Shown here in pieces: positions 1 to 8,651 of a DNA stretch of 64,000 bases. The position numbers and the translations under genes are program-made. Under the pieces are notes generated by a model. It was not told where the DNA came from, did not search any database, and saw only the letters and a program-made list of their open reading frames with translations. Position 1 is the stretch's first letter. Each line of letters starts with the position of its first letter. The DNA is taken from NCBI RefSeq assembly GCF_017776525.1, contig NZ_JACVEW010000016.1:1-64000 (forward strand), written 5' to 3'. The stretch comes from Marinobacterium alkalitolerans. GTDB lineage: Bacteria > Pseudomonadota > Gammaproteobacteria > Pseudomonadales > Balneatricaceae.

Positions 1-121
1 ATCACTTGCTCATTGGTGCTGCCCAGTGTTCCGTGAACCCTGTCGCCCCAAGCGAGGACGCGAATTCTACAGACCCCTGCCGGGGTGTCAACGTTTTTTT
101 GGTAAAAAAGTTACAAAGACA
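1..121. other. intergenic left edge, no gene seen
   Basis: No convincing coding sequence was found between the window edge and the first terminator. The stretch contains a GC-rich part followed by short T and A runs near 94-110. The open frame that crosses it on the plus strand is antisense to the Yip1-family gene and has no ribosome-binding site. Confidence 0.4.
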
Positions 122-150
122 AAAAAGCAGGCGCGCTGCGCCTGCTTTTT
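122..150 (-). terminator. Rho-independent terminator after the Yip1-family gene
   Basis: A perfect stem GCAGGCGC/GCGCCTGC with a 3-nt loop is flanked by A5 on one side and T5 on the other. It can therefore stop transcription in both directions. It lies 17 nt past the stop codon at 167-169. Confidence 0.85.
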
Positions 151-166
151 GAAGCGTTTTCTTTAT

Positions 167-772
167 TTATCCGCTGGTAAAGCTCAGCGGTACTATTGTT
201 CCCCACAGAATAACGGTGGTCGCAATAAGACCTACCAGCACACACAGCCCGACGGTCAGGATGGAGGTGGAGAAGAAGAACGCACGGTCTTCCGGAATCT
301 GCATGATTTCGGGCACACCGGTGTACAGCAGGTAAACGGTGTAGGACAGTGCAATCATGCCCACGATTACGTTGAACCAGAGCATGGGGTAAAGACCGGC
401 CAGGCCGGACAGGAAAAGAGGTGTGGCAGTAAAGGTTGTCAGTACCAGACACTCCTCGTAGCTCACGTTACCGCCGTAGGTACGCTCCATCCAGTGGATC
501 GACCAGGCAATGAAGCCGACCGCTACCCACATGGCGACATAAAACGCCAACGCTGCAGGGAGCGCACTGGATACACTGAGCAGTACGAACTCCGAACCGT
601 CCAGAGTCCAGCCTATCTGAGTGGTACCAATGAAAAGTGAGATGGCAGGTATAGCCGCCAGAATACTGATCTGGGCCAGAAATACATGCATGGCAGAATA
701 GTGCTCATTTCGTATCGAGCGCCATTCCTCTTTGGGGTGGTAAAACACGCCCATCATGTGCTGCAGGAACAT
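167..772 (-). CDS. Yip1-family integral membrane protein
   Basis: The 201-residue protein has about five hydrophobic membrane segments, at roughly residues 30-50, 65-90, 110-130, 133-155 and 170-195. The N-terminal part (HPKEEWRSIR) matches the Yip1/DUF1282 family that begins 'P...W..I..E'. Members are inner-membrane proteins with no established bacterial function. The ATG is preceded by a strong AGGAGG at 8 nt spacing. The gene lies downstream of ctaB on the same strand, where P. aeruginosa carries sco, but the 97-nt gap suggests a separate unit. Family call is firm; role unknown. Confidence 0.75.
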   Translation of the reverse strand: MFLQHMMGVFYHPKEEWRSIRNEHYSAMHVFLAQISILAAIPAISLFIGTTQIGWTLDGSEFVLLSVSSALPAALAFYVAMWVAVGFIAWSIHWMERTYGGNVSYEECLVLTTFTATPLFLSGLAGLYPMLWFNVIVGMIALSYTVYLLYTGVPEIMQIPEDRAFFFSTSILTVGLCVLVGLIATTVILWGTIVPLSFTSG

Positions 773-869
773 ATTGCTATCCTCCTCGCAGTCCGGGTCT
801 ACCGGGCTACATTTTATCTTTATTGGTCAGAGCCCGAATCCTTTCGTTGTTGTGGTTATCTCCTCTTTC

Positions 870-1775
870 TCATACGAAAACAGGCCAGTAATGGTCTACC
901 AGAAGTATGGCAAACAACCACATGATGTACACAATGCTGTAGCGAAACATTTTCATTGGAACCGCTGCATCCGTTGAGCGGAATAGAACCAGCGCCCAGT
1001 GCATGAACCGGATATTGATCAGGCTGACACCCAGAAGGTAGATCCATCCGCTCATGCCCGTCACAAAGGGCAACAGGGTTGCCAACAGTGTGAGCAGGCT
1101 ATAGAGCAGGATCTGTGTGCGCGTGTATGCCAGGCCGTGCGTATTAGGCAGCATGGGGATACCTGCCCGCGCATAGTCGTCCCGGCGTGCGATACACAAG
1201 GCCCAGAAGTGAGGCGGCGTCCATACGAAGATGATCAACATCAGCAACAGCCCTTCGTAGCCCACGCTGCCGCTGACGGCGGTCCAGCCCAGCAAGGGCG
1301 GCGCGGCCCCCGCAACGCCTCCGATAACAATATTTTGTGGCGTGGCACGCTTCAGAATGGCGGTATACACCACGGCATACCCGATCAGAGATGCCAGTGT
1401 CAGCCAGGCAGTCAGCGGATTGACCAGGATGTTCAGCAGGCCGATCCCGGTGATCCCCAGGCAGGCCGCGAACACAAGCGCATGTACGGGGCTGATTTTA
1501 CCTTGCGGCAGTGGCCGGCGTGCAGTTCTGGCCATACGGCAGTCGATACTGGCATCCAGCACATGATTGACCGCGGCGGCAGAGGCTGCAGCCAGCCCCA
1601 CCCCCAGTAAGGTCACGGTCATCAGGAACAGGTCAGGCATGCCGGGGGAAGCCAGGCAGAACCCGACCACCAGTGTCAGCAGCATGACCGCCACGACTTT
1701 CAACTTACAGAGAGCCAGATAATCTCTCCAGCCTGCGGTCTGTACCTGACGTTCAGTGAGCGATAGCGTAGCCAT
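870..1775 (-). CDS. ctaB: protoheme IX farnesyltransferase (haem O synthase)
   Basis: This 301-residue UbiA-superfamily membrane prenyltransferase attaches a farnesyl group to protohaem to make haem O, the precursor of haem A for the aa3 oxidase encoded upstream. The first Asp-rich motif region (NHVLDASIDCRMART.RRPLPQG) is at about residues 80-100, and the second conserved loop (WTPPHFWALCIARRDDYARAGIPMLP, split here) at about 195-220. The ATG at 1775 has a GGGGAG site. A longer in-frame start exists at 1805 but lies deep inside ctaA. The gene overlaps ctaA by 23 nt, which indicates one operon. Confidence 0.95.
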   Translation of the reverse strand: MATLSLTERQVQTAGWRDYLALCKLKVVAVMLLTLVVGFCLASPGMPDLFLMTVTLLGVGLAAASAAAVNHVLDASIDCRMARTARRPLPQGKISPVHALVFAACLGITGIGLLNILVNPLTAWLTLASLIGYAVVYTAILKRATPQNIVIGGVAGAAPPLLGWTAVSGSVGYEGLLLMLIIFVWTPPHFWALCIARRDDYARAGIPMLPNTHGLAYTRTQILLYSLLTLLATLLPFVTGMSGWIYLLGVSLINIRFMHWALVLFRSTDAAVPMKMFRYSIVYIMWLFAILLVDHYWPVFV

Positions 1776-2757
1776 GATTGATCTCCCCAGCAGGTTTCCG
1801 TACACGCCCGTTCAGATGCAACAGGGCCAGCATGACCGCCACCGCACCCGCATGGTGCGCTACGGCCAGGCCCAGCGGCAGCATCCAGATGATATTGGCC
1901 ACTCCCAACAGCACCTGTACCAGTAACAGACTCCAGTAGGCCGCCAGTCCACGCCTGAGTTCGGGCCGCCTCCAGAGCGCGCGCGTTCCCAGCAGCGACA
2001 CGAAGATGAGCAGCAATGCGCCAGCTCGGTGTGTGACCTGAATGGCTGCTCGAGCATCCGCATGCAGAAGCCCGCCTTCGTAATTGGGCCCCACGGCCAT
2101 GAAGGGGTTCAGGCCGGTGGAAAAGTCATACCCCGGATGGTTGTCCTGATGACAGTAGAGCCAGTCACTGCAGGCCCAGCCCGCATAATTGGTGCTGGTC
2201 CACCCTCCCAGCGCCAATTGAATGAACAGCGCCAGAAACATTACCCTGATCCAGGGGTGTGAACGGGTGGGTGCGGATTCCGCTTCAGCGCGCAGCAGCC
2301 TTTGTCGCAGCACCACCAGCAGCGCAAGCGTGCTCAGGCCTCCCAACAGGTGAAGTGTGACCACAGCCGGCAACAGTTGCAGAGTGACTGTCCACATTCC
2401 GAATATCGCCTGTGCCACAACCAGCACCAGAAGGCCGCCCGACAGGGCCGATGGGTACTCTGCCCGTTCACGATAACGATAGCCCAGCACCGCCAGCCAC
2501 AGCACCAGCAGCCCCAGAGTGCCGGCTGCATAGCGATGGATCATCTCAATCCATCCCTTGCGCAGATCGATCAGCGCATCGGGATGTGCGGCTGCCAGCT
2601 CAGTATGATCATCCGGCAGCACCCAGGTGCCGTAGCAGCCCGGCCAGTCGGGGCAGCCAAGCCCGGCATCATTGAGCCGGGTCCAGCCGCCCAGCAAAAC
2701 CACCACCAATGCGAGGCCTATTGCCAGTGTTGCGACGCGAACGGGCAGTTTCATCAT
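1753..2757 (-). CDS. ctaA: haem A synthase (COX15/CtaA family)
   Basis: The 334-residue protein has about eight membrane segments and oxidises the C8 methyl of haem O to the formyl group of haem A. Conserved pieces are visible: GWTRLNDAGLGCPDWPGC near residue 25, the haem-ligand motif EMIHRYAAG near 70, the second half-repeat GGWTSTNYAG..CSDW near 185, and QVTHRAGALLL near 240. Two ATGs are adjacent (2757 and 2754). The first overlaps the upstream stop as ATGA. It lies between the thioredoxin-like protein gene and ctaB. Confidence 0.95.
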   Translation of the reverse strand: MMKLPVRVATLAIGLALVVVLLGGWTRLNDAGLGCPDWPGCYGTWVLPDDHTELAAAHPDALIDLRKGWIEMIHRYAAGTLGLLVLWLAVLGYRYRERAEYPSALSGGLLVLVVAQAIFGMWTVTLQLLPAVVTLHLLGGLSTLALLVVLRQRLLRAEAESAPTRSHPWIRVMFLALFIQLALGGWTSTNYAGWACSDWLYCHQDNHPGYDFSTGLNPFMAVGPNYEGGLLHADARAAIQVTHRAGALLLIFVSLLGTRALWRRPELRRGLAAYWSLLLVQVLLGVANIIWMLPLGLAVAHHAGAVAVMLALLHLNGRVRKPAGEINHGYAIAH

Positions 2758-3197
2758 CCCAGCCTCGATGCTTTCAGCAGACGGCGCATGTCACCCAGCA
2801 GTGCCTTGCCTTTGAATGACAGCGGGTACTGCAACACCAGATTGCCCAGTGGGTCCACCACCCACACACCGGCCTCCAGCTCAGGTGCCGAGTGCGGCAT
2901 CACCCTCACACGGGTTGATTCGCGCCCGAGGGCGTCATGTACCCGGCGCAGATCCTCCAGCTCAGCATCACAGTCCTGCGTGCAGGCGTTGCCCGGCACC
3001 AGCAGCAGCGTCCAATGACCCGTGTGCGCCTCCGCATCACCGCCCCACTGCTGCAGCGGTTGTATGGGCTCCAGCAGTACCCCGCGATTGGTGTGTCCCT
3101 GTGGCAAGCCCACCCCGGTCGCCCAGATGGTGATGGCCAGCGCAACGGGGAGCAGCCCCAGTATCCAGATGGCCCAGAACACATTTCGATTCGTCAT
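2754..3197 (-). CDS. membrane-anchored thioredoxin-like protein of the cox cluster
   Basis: The 147-residue protein has one N-terminal membrane anchor (about residues 8-28) and a periplasmic part with a thioredoxin-like pattern: LLLVPGNACTQDCDAELEDL at about 63-82, then VWVVDPLGNLVLQYP at about 110-125. The C-x3-C pair recalls SCO/SenC copper chaperones, but the usual CxxxC-H arrangement is incomplete. Its place between SURF1 and ctaA matches a conserved uncharacterised gene of the Pseudomonas cox cluster. A role in oxidase maturation is inferred from context. Strong AAGGAG ribosome site; TGATG overlap with the SURF1 gene. Confidence 0.7.
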   Translation of the reverse strand: MTNRNVFWAIWILGLLPVALAITIWATGVGLPQGHTNRGVLLEPIQPLQQWGGDAEAHTGHWTLLLVPGNACTQDCDAELEDLRRVHDALGRESTRVRVMPHSAPELEAGVWVVDPLGNLVLQYPLSFKGKALLGDMRRLLKASRLG

Positions 3198-3925
3198 CAG
3201 GATCTCCTTCTGCGCTCACTGATTCCGGCCCATATCAGCCAGGCGCTCAGCGCCAGTGCCAAACCGAACCACTGCACCGCATAGCCGGTATGGCGCTGCG
3301 GCGGAATTCCCGTGTAGATCTGCTCCCGGGGCAGGACCTGCTGGTTAACGGCGGTCTGCACATGCAGCACCAGCGGTTCCACCGGTTGTGACAGGGCCGC
3401 GTTGATCTGCTCCATATCCAATGCCTGAATGCGCCTTGGCCAGCCGGGTTCAAAGCGGTTACCGGACAAGGTGATCGACTCCAGAGGACGCGTCACCACC
3501 GCTTTCACACGTAACCACTGCCGCTGCAGGTTAACCTCCGGCAACTGATCACGACGCTCGGGCGCTGGTGTCCACCCCAGGCTGGCAAGCCAGTACGGCC
3601 CCTCGTCTACGCGCGCGGGTACGACCACTTCGTATCCGACCCGCCCCTGCCAGGTGCGGTTATCCAGCAGAAACACCTTGTCGGGCAGCAGCTCGATATC
3701 AAACCGCACCGGCACCCAATCACTTTCGGACAAGCGGCTGACAGCCACATCCGGCGTCGTGGCCGGCGCCTGTTCCAGCTGCTCCAGCCATATCTGTTTC
3801 TGCTCCGCCCGCTGCCACTGCCAGCTTCCCAGCGTCAGCAGCAACGGAACGCCCAACACCCAGAGCACTATTCGCAACCATTTGAATCGGCGCCGGCTAT
3901 CCGCTTTACTGAGTGTGTCCGCCAA
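3197..3925 (-). CDS. SURF1-family cytochrome oxidase assembly protein
   Basis: SURF1 proteins help insert haem A into oxidase subunit I. The sequence has the typical N-terminal anchor, a GSWQWQRAEQK motif, a periplasmic domain with LLDNRTWQGRVGYEVVVP, and a C-terminal membrane segment followed by RRRR. I prefer the TTG at 3925, which has GGGAG at 6 nt spacing. A GTG at 3985 gives 20 more residues but has no visible ribosome site and would run further into the divergent DUF2909 gene. The start is uncertain; the family is certain. Confidence 0.85.
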   Translation of the reverse strand: MADTLSKADSRRRFKWLRIVLWVLGVPLLLTLGSWQWQRAEQKQIWLEQLEQAPATTPDVAVSRLSESDWVPVRFDIELLPDKVFLLDNRTWQGRVGYEVVVPARVDEGPYWLASLGWTPAPERRDQLPEVNLQRQWLRVKAVVTRPLESITLSGNRFEPGWPRRIQALDMEQINAALSQPVEPLVLHVQTAVNQQVLPREQIYTGIPPQRHTGYAVQWFGLALALSAWLIWAGISERRRRS

Positions 3926-3936
3926 GGAGAACTCCC

Positions 3937-4170
3937 ATGCTGCGCATTCTGATTGTTGTGCTTTTCGTCGCGATTCTGGTCGCACTGTTCAGCAGCCTAT
4001 GGTCTCTGCTGAGACACCCGTCTGGTGACGGCACCACGGCCAACCGGCTCCTCTGGCGGGTCATTCTCAGCGCCCTGCTGGTTATCACGCTGATCTATGG
4101 TTTCAGCACCGGGCACCTGAGACCTCATGCCCCCTGGCAAGGCTCAGATCACATACACGAACAGGAATAG
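3937..4170 (+). CDS. DUF2909-type twin-transmembrane small protein
   Basis: The 77-residue protein has two membrane helices (about residues 3-22 and 40-58) joined by a basic, Gly-rich loop. It matches the small twin-TM protein found in cox clusters of gammaproteobacteria. It is encoded on the strand opposite to the oxidase operon. The start is set by AAGGAGA at 6 nt spacing before the ATG. Its 3' end overlaps the 3' end of ctaE by 27 nt, and its 5' end lies next to (or inside) the SURF1 start. Function unknown. Confidence 0.7.
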   Translation: MLRILIVVLFVAILVALFSSLWSLLRHPSGDGTTANRLLWRVILSALLVITLIYGFSTGHLRPHAPWQGSDHIHEQE

Positions 4171-5028
4171 CCCGATCCAGACCACATCCACAAAGTGCCA
4201 ATACCAGGCAACCGCCTCGAAGCCGAAGTGCTGACGGGAGTCGAAATGCCCCAGCACCACACGCCCGAGGATGATGATCAGCATCAGGGTTCCCAGCGTC
4301 ACGTGCAGGCCGTGAAAACCGGTCAGAATGAAGAAGGTGGCGCCGTAAATGCCTGCCTGCAGAGTAAGCCCCAGTTCCTGATAGGCTTCCATATATTCGT
4401 ATATCTGAAAGCCCAGGAAGATCAGGCCCAGCACGATGGTCAGGAACATCCAGCGACGCACCTGCATCAGCTCATCTTTCAGCAGTGCCTTATGCGCCAG
4501 CGTCAGCGTGAAGCTTGATGTGACCAGCAGACAGGTGTTGAGCAACGGGATATGCCAGGGACTGATAACGGCTGCCGGCCCCGGAAAACGCTCGGCATCC
4601 GGCGGGTTGAACAACGGCCACTGTGCCGTGAACTCGGGCCAGAGCATCTGGCTCACACCCTTGTCGCCCTCACCGCCCAGCCAGGGCACCGCCAGCACAC
4701 GGACATAGAACAGCGCGCCAAAAAAGGCGGCGAAGAACATGATTTCCGAGAAGATGAACCAGCTCATGCCCCAGCGGAACGAACGATCCATCTGCTCGGA
4801 GTAGAGCCCACCTCGGCTTTCGTGAATCACGTTCCCGAACCACCCGATCATGATCAGGCCCATCATGAGCGCCCCGGCGAGCAGCAACACCAGTCCGACA
4901 CCACCGCCCTGCTCGGCACTCAATGCGTTCATCAGGGTGCCGGCCCCATACGCCAGCAGAAACAGGGCAATGGATGCCAGAATCGGCCAGCGACTTTGTT
5001 CGGGAACATAGTAAGTAGAGCTGCTCAT
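4144..5028 (-). CDS. ctaE: cytochrome c oxidase subunit III
   Basis: The 294-residue protein has seven predicted membrane segments. It carries family motifs WFGNVIHES (about residue 63), RWGMSWFIFSEIMFFAAFFGALFY (86 onward, split here), SPWHIPLLNTCLL (about 153) and FHGLHVTLG with HFVDVVWIGLF at the C-terminus. Subunit III stabilises the two-subunit aa3 core. The ATG overlaps the ctaG stop (ATGA), indicating translational coupling. The stop is overlapped by the convergent DUF2909 gene. Confidence 0.96.
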   Translation of the reverse strand: MSSSTYYVPEQSRWPILASIALFLLAYGAGTLMNALSAEQGGGVGLVLLLAGALMMGLIMIGWFGNVIHESRGGLYSEQMDRSFRWGMSWFIFSEIMFFAAFFGALFYVRVLAVPWLGGEGDKGVSQMLWPEFTAQWPLFNPPDAERFPGPAAVISPWHIPLLNTCLLVTSSFTLTLAHKALLKDELMQVRRWMFLTIVLGLIFLGFQIYEYMEAYQELGLTLQAGIYGATFFILTGFHGLHVTLGTLMLIIILGRVVLGHFDSRQHFGFEAVAWYWHFVDVVWIGLFLFVYVI

Positions 5029-5588
5029 AAGCGTTGCTCCTTCTTATCCTGCGTCACCGCCGACACCTCGGGTGAGATATCAAACAGCGTATAGGACAGG
5101 GTGAGCGAGCGAATATGCTCGGGAAGTTTGCGGTCAATCACAAACACCAGCGGCATCTCGACGGACTCGCCGGATTGCAGGGGCTGCCGCTCAAAACAGA
5201 AGCAGTTCACCTTGTGCAGATACTGCGCCGCTTCGGCCGGTGCTACCGAGGGGATGGCCTGCGCCACCATGTCGCGCGCCGTCGGATTGGCGGCGACAAA
5301 AGCGGTCTGACGCATCTCTCCGGGGTGTGCACGCACGACACCTTCAAGCGGACTGAACTCCCAGGGCATACCCTCGTTGTGCACGGCAATCAGACGCACT
5401 TTGATGCTGCGCGCTGTATCCGCTTCCGCGGTGGCGACCGGCCCGGTATTGGTGATCTTGCCATTCAGTCCGGTGACCTCACAGAACACGTCGTAGAGCG
5501 GCACCATGGCGAAACCGAAGCCGAACATCAGCACCGCCCCAAGCACCAGCCGCCGGACCAGACGTGGCGTGTCGCCGCGGGCACTCAT
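5025..5588 (-). CDS. ctaG: CtaG/Cox11 copper chaperone for oxidase subunit I
   Basis: Cox11 proteins deliver copper to the CuB site of subunit I. This 187-residue protein has one N-terminal membrane anchor ending in MVPLYDVFCEVTGLNGK (about residues 28-45) and a periplasmic domain with the copper-binding NCFCFERQPL at about 127-136, followed by MPLVFVIDRKLP. The ATG at 5588 forms ATGA with the ctaD stop, so I used it rather than the longer frame inside ctaD. It sits between ctaD and ctaE as in Pseudomonas. Confidence 0.93.
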   Translation of the reverse strand: MSARGDTPRLVRRLVLGAVLMFGFGFAMVPLYDVFCEVTGLNGKITNTGPVATAEADTARSIKVRLIAVHNEGMPWEFSPLEGVVRAHPGEMRQTAFVAANPTARDMVAQAIPSVAPAEAAQYLHKVNCFCFERQPLQSGESVEMPLVFVIDRKLPEHIRSLTLSYTLFDISPEVSAVTQDKKEQRL

Positions 5589-7186
5589 TGCAGCGACTCC
5601 GGCAAGCGCGGCGGCGTTGCAAAGGTGTGATAGGGCGCCGGCGACGGCACCTCCCACTCAAGCCCCTCAGCACCTTCCCAGGCCCGCGCCTCGGCTTTCT
5701 GTCCACCCCGCACACAGGCGATCACGTTCCACAGGAAGATCAACTGCGACAGGCCGAATATGAAGGCGCCGATGGATGCCACCATGTTGAAGTCGGCAAA
5801 CTGCAACGCATAGTCCGGGATACGCCTTGGCATGCCTGCCAGACCGATGAAATGCATCGGGAAGAAGGTGATATTGACGCCGATGAAGCTGACCCAGAAA
5901 TGCAGCTTGCCCATGCGTTCGTTGAGCATGTGTCCGGTCCACTTGGGCAGCCAGTAATAGACACCGGCCATGATGGCGAACACCGCACCGGGCACCAGCA
6001 CATAGTGGAAGTGCGCCACCACGAAATAGGTATCGTGGTACTGGAAATCCACCGGGGCAATCGCCAGCATCAGCCCGGAAAAGCCTCCGATGGTAAACAG
6101 CACCACAAAGGCAATCGCGAACAGCATCGGCGTTTCAAACGTCATGGAGCCCCGAAACATGGTGGCGACCCAGTTGAACACCTTCACCCCGGTCGGGACC
6201 GCTATCAACATGGTGGCGAACATGAAGAACAGCTCCCCTACCAGCGGCAGCCCCACGGTGAACATGTGGTGTGCCCATACGAGAAAGGAGAGGATCGCGA
6301 TCGAGGCGGTGGCATATACCATGGAGGCATAGCCGAACAGCCGCTTGCGGGCAAAGGTCGGTATGATCTGGCTGATGATCCCGAATGCCGGCAGGATCAT
6401 GATGTAGACCTCAGGATGGCCAAAGAACCAGAACACGTGCTGGAACAGTACCGGGTCACCGCCCCCGCCTGCATCAAAGAAGCTGGTGCCGAAGTGGATA
6501 TCCATCAGCATCATGGTAACCACGCCGGCCAGAACCGGCATCACCGCAATCAACAGGAAGGCCGTAATCAGCCAGGTCCAGCAGAACAACGGCAGTTTCA
6601 TCATGGTCATGCCCGGCGCCCGCATGTTCAGGATGGTGGCAATGATATTGATCGCCCCCATGATCGAGCTGATCCCCATCATGTGCACGGCGAAGATGAA
6701 GTAGGTCACACTGGGCGGGGCATAGGTGGTCGACAAGGGTGCGTAAAAGGTCCAGCCAAAATTGGGCGCACCGCCATCCATGAACAGGGTGGAGATCAAC
6801 ATGGCAAAGGCGAACGGCAGGATCCAGAAGCTCCAGTTGTTCATCCTGGGCAGCGCCATATCAGGAGCGCCGATCATCATCGGCACCATCCAGTTGGCCA
6901 GCCCCACGAAGGCGGGCATCACGGCACCGAACACCATGATCAAACCGTGCATGGTGGTCATCTGGTTGAAGAACCCGGGTTCCACAAGCTGCAGCCCCGG
7001 CTGAAACAGCTCGGCGCGAATCATCAGCGCCATACAGCCACCAATGAAGAACATCAGCAGGCTGAACCAGAGGTACATGGAGCCGATATCCTTGTGGTTG
7101 GTGGTGAACAACCAGCGCCCCAGTCCCTTGGCCGGTCCGTGGTGTGCGTGCTCGTCGGCATGCAGGGTCGTATCCAGCGTACTCAT
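5585..7186 (-). CDS. ctaD: cytochrome c oxidase subunit I (aa3 type)
   Basis: This is the catalytic subunit of the haem-copper terminal oxidase that reduces O2 and pumps protons. The 533-residue protein has twelve membrane helices. The proton-channel Glu and CuB His-Tyr motif GHPEVYIMILPAFG is near residue 273. CuB histidines VWAHHMF are near 324, and the haem ligands HDTYFVVAHFHYVL near 402. TTNHKDIGSMYL at the N-terminus is also typical. ATGA overlaps link it to ctaC upstream and ctaG downstream. Confidence 0.98.
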   Translation of the reverse strand: MSTLDTTLHADEHAHHGPAKGLGRWLFTTNHKDIGSMYLWFSLLMFFIGGCMALMIRAELFQPGLQLVEPGFFNQMTTMHGLIMVFGAVMPAFVGLANWMVPMMIGAPDMALPRMNNWSFWILPFAFAMLISTLFMDGGAPNFGWTFYAPLSTTYAPPSVTYFIFAVHMMGISSIMGAINIIATILNMRAPGMTMMKLPLFCWTWLITAFLLIAVMPVLAGVVTMMLMDIHFGTSFFDAGGGGDPVLFQHVFWFFGHPEVYIMILPAFGIISQIIPTFARKRLFGYASMVYATASIAILSFLVWAHHMFTVGLPLVGELFFMFATMLIAVPTGVKVFNWVATMFRGSMTFETPMLFAIAFVVLFTIGGFSGLMLAIAPVDFQYHDTYFVVAHFHYVLVPGAVFAIMAGVYYWLPKWTGHMLNERMGKLHFWVSFIGVNITFFPMHFIGLAGMPRRIPDYALQFADFNMVASIGAFIFGLSQLIFLWNVIACVRGGQKAEARAWEGAEGLEWEVPSPAPYHTFATPPRLPESLQ

Positions 7187-8331
7187 TGCTCCGCCTCCCC
7201 TGTTGTGGGCTCCAGCAGTTGCGCAATCTGGGCCGGTGACACTGCTTCACCCAGACTGTTGCCCCAGGCGTTGCGCTCATAGGTGATCACGGCGGCCAGT
7301 TCGGTTGCGCTCAACTGGTCACGAAATGCCTGCATGGCGGTACCGCTTTTGCCATTCAGCACGATATCGATGTGTGCCGCCACATCGCCCAGCGCTATCG
7401 GGCTGCCCTTCAGGGCCGGGAATGCGCCCGGCACGCCTTCACCGTTGGGCAGGTGGCAGGCAGAGCAGGCACTGAGATAGACCTGTTCCCCCTGTTGCAT
7501 CAACTCATCCAGCGTCCATACCCGTTCGGCAGCGGCAGCCTCGGCAGCCTTGGCTTCACGAGCATCGGCAAGCCATTGCTGGAATTCATCCTGAGTGACG
7601 GCTTCGATCACCACCGGCATGAAACCGTGGTCCTTGCCGCACAGCTCGGCGCATTGGCCACGGTAAATCCCCGGCTCGTTGATGACCGTCCAGGCTTCGT
7701 TGATAAAACCGGGAATGGCATCCTTTTTCACCGCCAGCGCCGGCACCCACCAACTGTGAATCACGTCATTGGAGGTGAGCAGGAAGCGGATTTTGGTATC
7801 CACCGGCAACACCAGATGGCGGTCCACTTCCAGCAGGTAGTTTTCCTGCTTGTCCGCCTCGTTGGTGATTTGCTCTCGCGGTGTGGAGAGATTGCTGAAG
7901 AAGTCCAGATCATGATCCAGATAGTCATAACGCCACTTCCACTGGTAGCCGGTGATCTGAACGTCCAGCTCCGCTTCGCTGGTATCGTACATCTGCACCA
8001 GCGTCGCCGTTGCCGGAACGGCCATGGCCACCAGAATACCGATCGGGATGATCGTCCAGATCACCTCAACCACGGTGTTTTCGTGAAAGTGATGTGCTTG
8101 CGCACCGCGTGACTTGCGGTGGTGGAAGATGGACCAGAACATGACACCGAATACCACCAGAGCGATGGCAACGCAGATCCAGAAGATCGTCATGTGAAGG
8201 TCGAAAACCGAACGGCTGACATCCGTGACACCAGGTGTCAGATTGACTTCCCATGCGGCCAGCGCCGATGCGGAAACTGCCGTCAATCCAAGCCCCGAGC
8301 CGATGGTTATTATTCTTGTCCTTACCATCAT
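7183..8331 (-). CDS. ctaC: cytochrome c oxidase subunit II with fused cytochrome c domain
   Basis: The 382-residue protein has a signal or anchor (residues 1-26), two membrane helices (about 45-70 and 85-110) and a periplasmic CuA domain. The copper ligands lie in GQCAELCGKDHGFMP at about 222-236, with the matching His in VIHSWW. A C-terminal haem-c domain begins near residue 280 with CSACH and has the later Met (GTAMQAF). The fused cytochrome makes this a caa3-like subunit II. Start at the first of two adjacent ATGs, with GGGAGG upstream. It is the first gene of the oxidase operon. Confidence 0.97.
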   Translation of the reverse strand: MMVRTRIITIGSGLGLTAVSASALAAWEVNLTPGVTDVSRSVFDLHMTIFWICVAIALVVFGVMFWSIFHHRKSRGAQAHHFHENTVVEVIWTIIPIGILVAMAVPATATLVQMYDTSEAELDVQITGYQWKWRYDYLDHDLDFFSNLSTPREQITNEADKQENYLLEVDRHLVLPVDTKIRFLLTSNDVIHSWWVPALAVKKDAIPGFINEAWTVINEPGIYRGQCAELCGKDHGFMPVVIEAVTQDEFQQWLADAREAKAAEAAAAERVWTLDELMQQGEQVYLSACSACHLPNGEGVPGAFPALKGSPIALGDVAAHIDIVLNGKSGTAMQAFRDQLSATELAAVITYERNAWGNSLGEAVSPAQIAQLLEPTTGEAEQ

Positions 8332-8399
8332 TCAGGCCTCCCCGTATTGACCCTAAGAGAGGCTCAATGTGCTCCCTCACAGGTGATCCGGTTAACTCG

Positions 8400-8426
8400 A
8401 GTATAGCAGCCCGTCTGAAAGCGCAA
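8400..8426 (-). promoter_or_regulatory. candidate promoter of the ctaC operon
   Basis: On the minus strand a TATACT -10 (plus positions 8400-8405) is preceded at 15-16 nt by TTGCGC/CTTGCG. It lies about 70 nt before the ctaC start. The -10 is good; the -35 spacing is short. Confidence 0.4.
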
Positions 8427-8442
8427 GCGCAATGTGAAGGTT

Positions 8443-8646
8443 TCAGGCGCCGGCGAGACTCAGTGCCCAGCGGACCAGCAGAATCACGGCCAGCACGAAC
8501 ACGGCCGCCATCAGGAGACCTGTCAAAACGTAGTGCAGGGGCCGCCCTTCACGGAAGTCGCGTTCACGGTTCCGTTCGGACTGCACCCCGAAGAAGCTGG
8601 ACAGCACACTCAGCAGTGTCTGCCAGAAAGTGGATTTATCGGACAT
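8443..8646 (-). CDS. DUF2970-family small membrane protein
   Basis: The 67-residue protein starts MSDKSTFWQTLLSVLSSFFGVQ and continues with a charged stretch (ERNRERDFREGRP) and one C-terminal membrane helix. This is the layout of the DUF2970 family often found near oxidase genes in proteobacteria. GGAGG at 8 nt spacing selects the ATG at 8646 over one five codons upstream. It lies just downstream of msrQ, with 5 nt between them, so it is probably transcribed with msrPQ. Function unknown. Confidence 0.7.
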   Translation of the reverse strand: MSDKSTFWQTLLSVLSSFFGVQSERNRERDFREGRPLHYVLTGLLMAAVFVLAVILLVRWALSLAGA

Positions 8647-8651
8647 GGCAC

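Noticed and set aside
5564-7282. 572-codon plus-strand open frame opposite ctaD
   Set aside because: It is the antisense shadow of ctaD. The product is a His/Gly/Arg-rich string with no domain, and there is no ribosome site.
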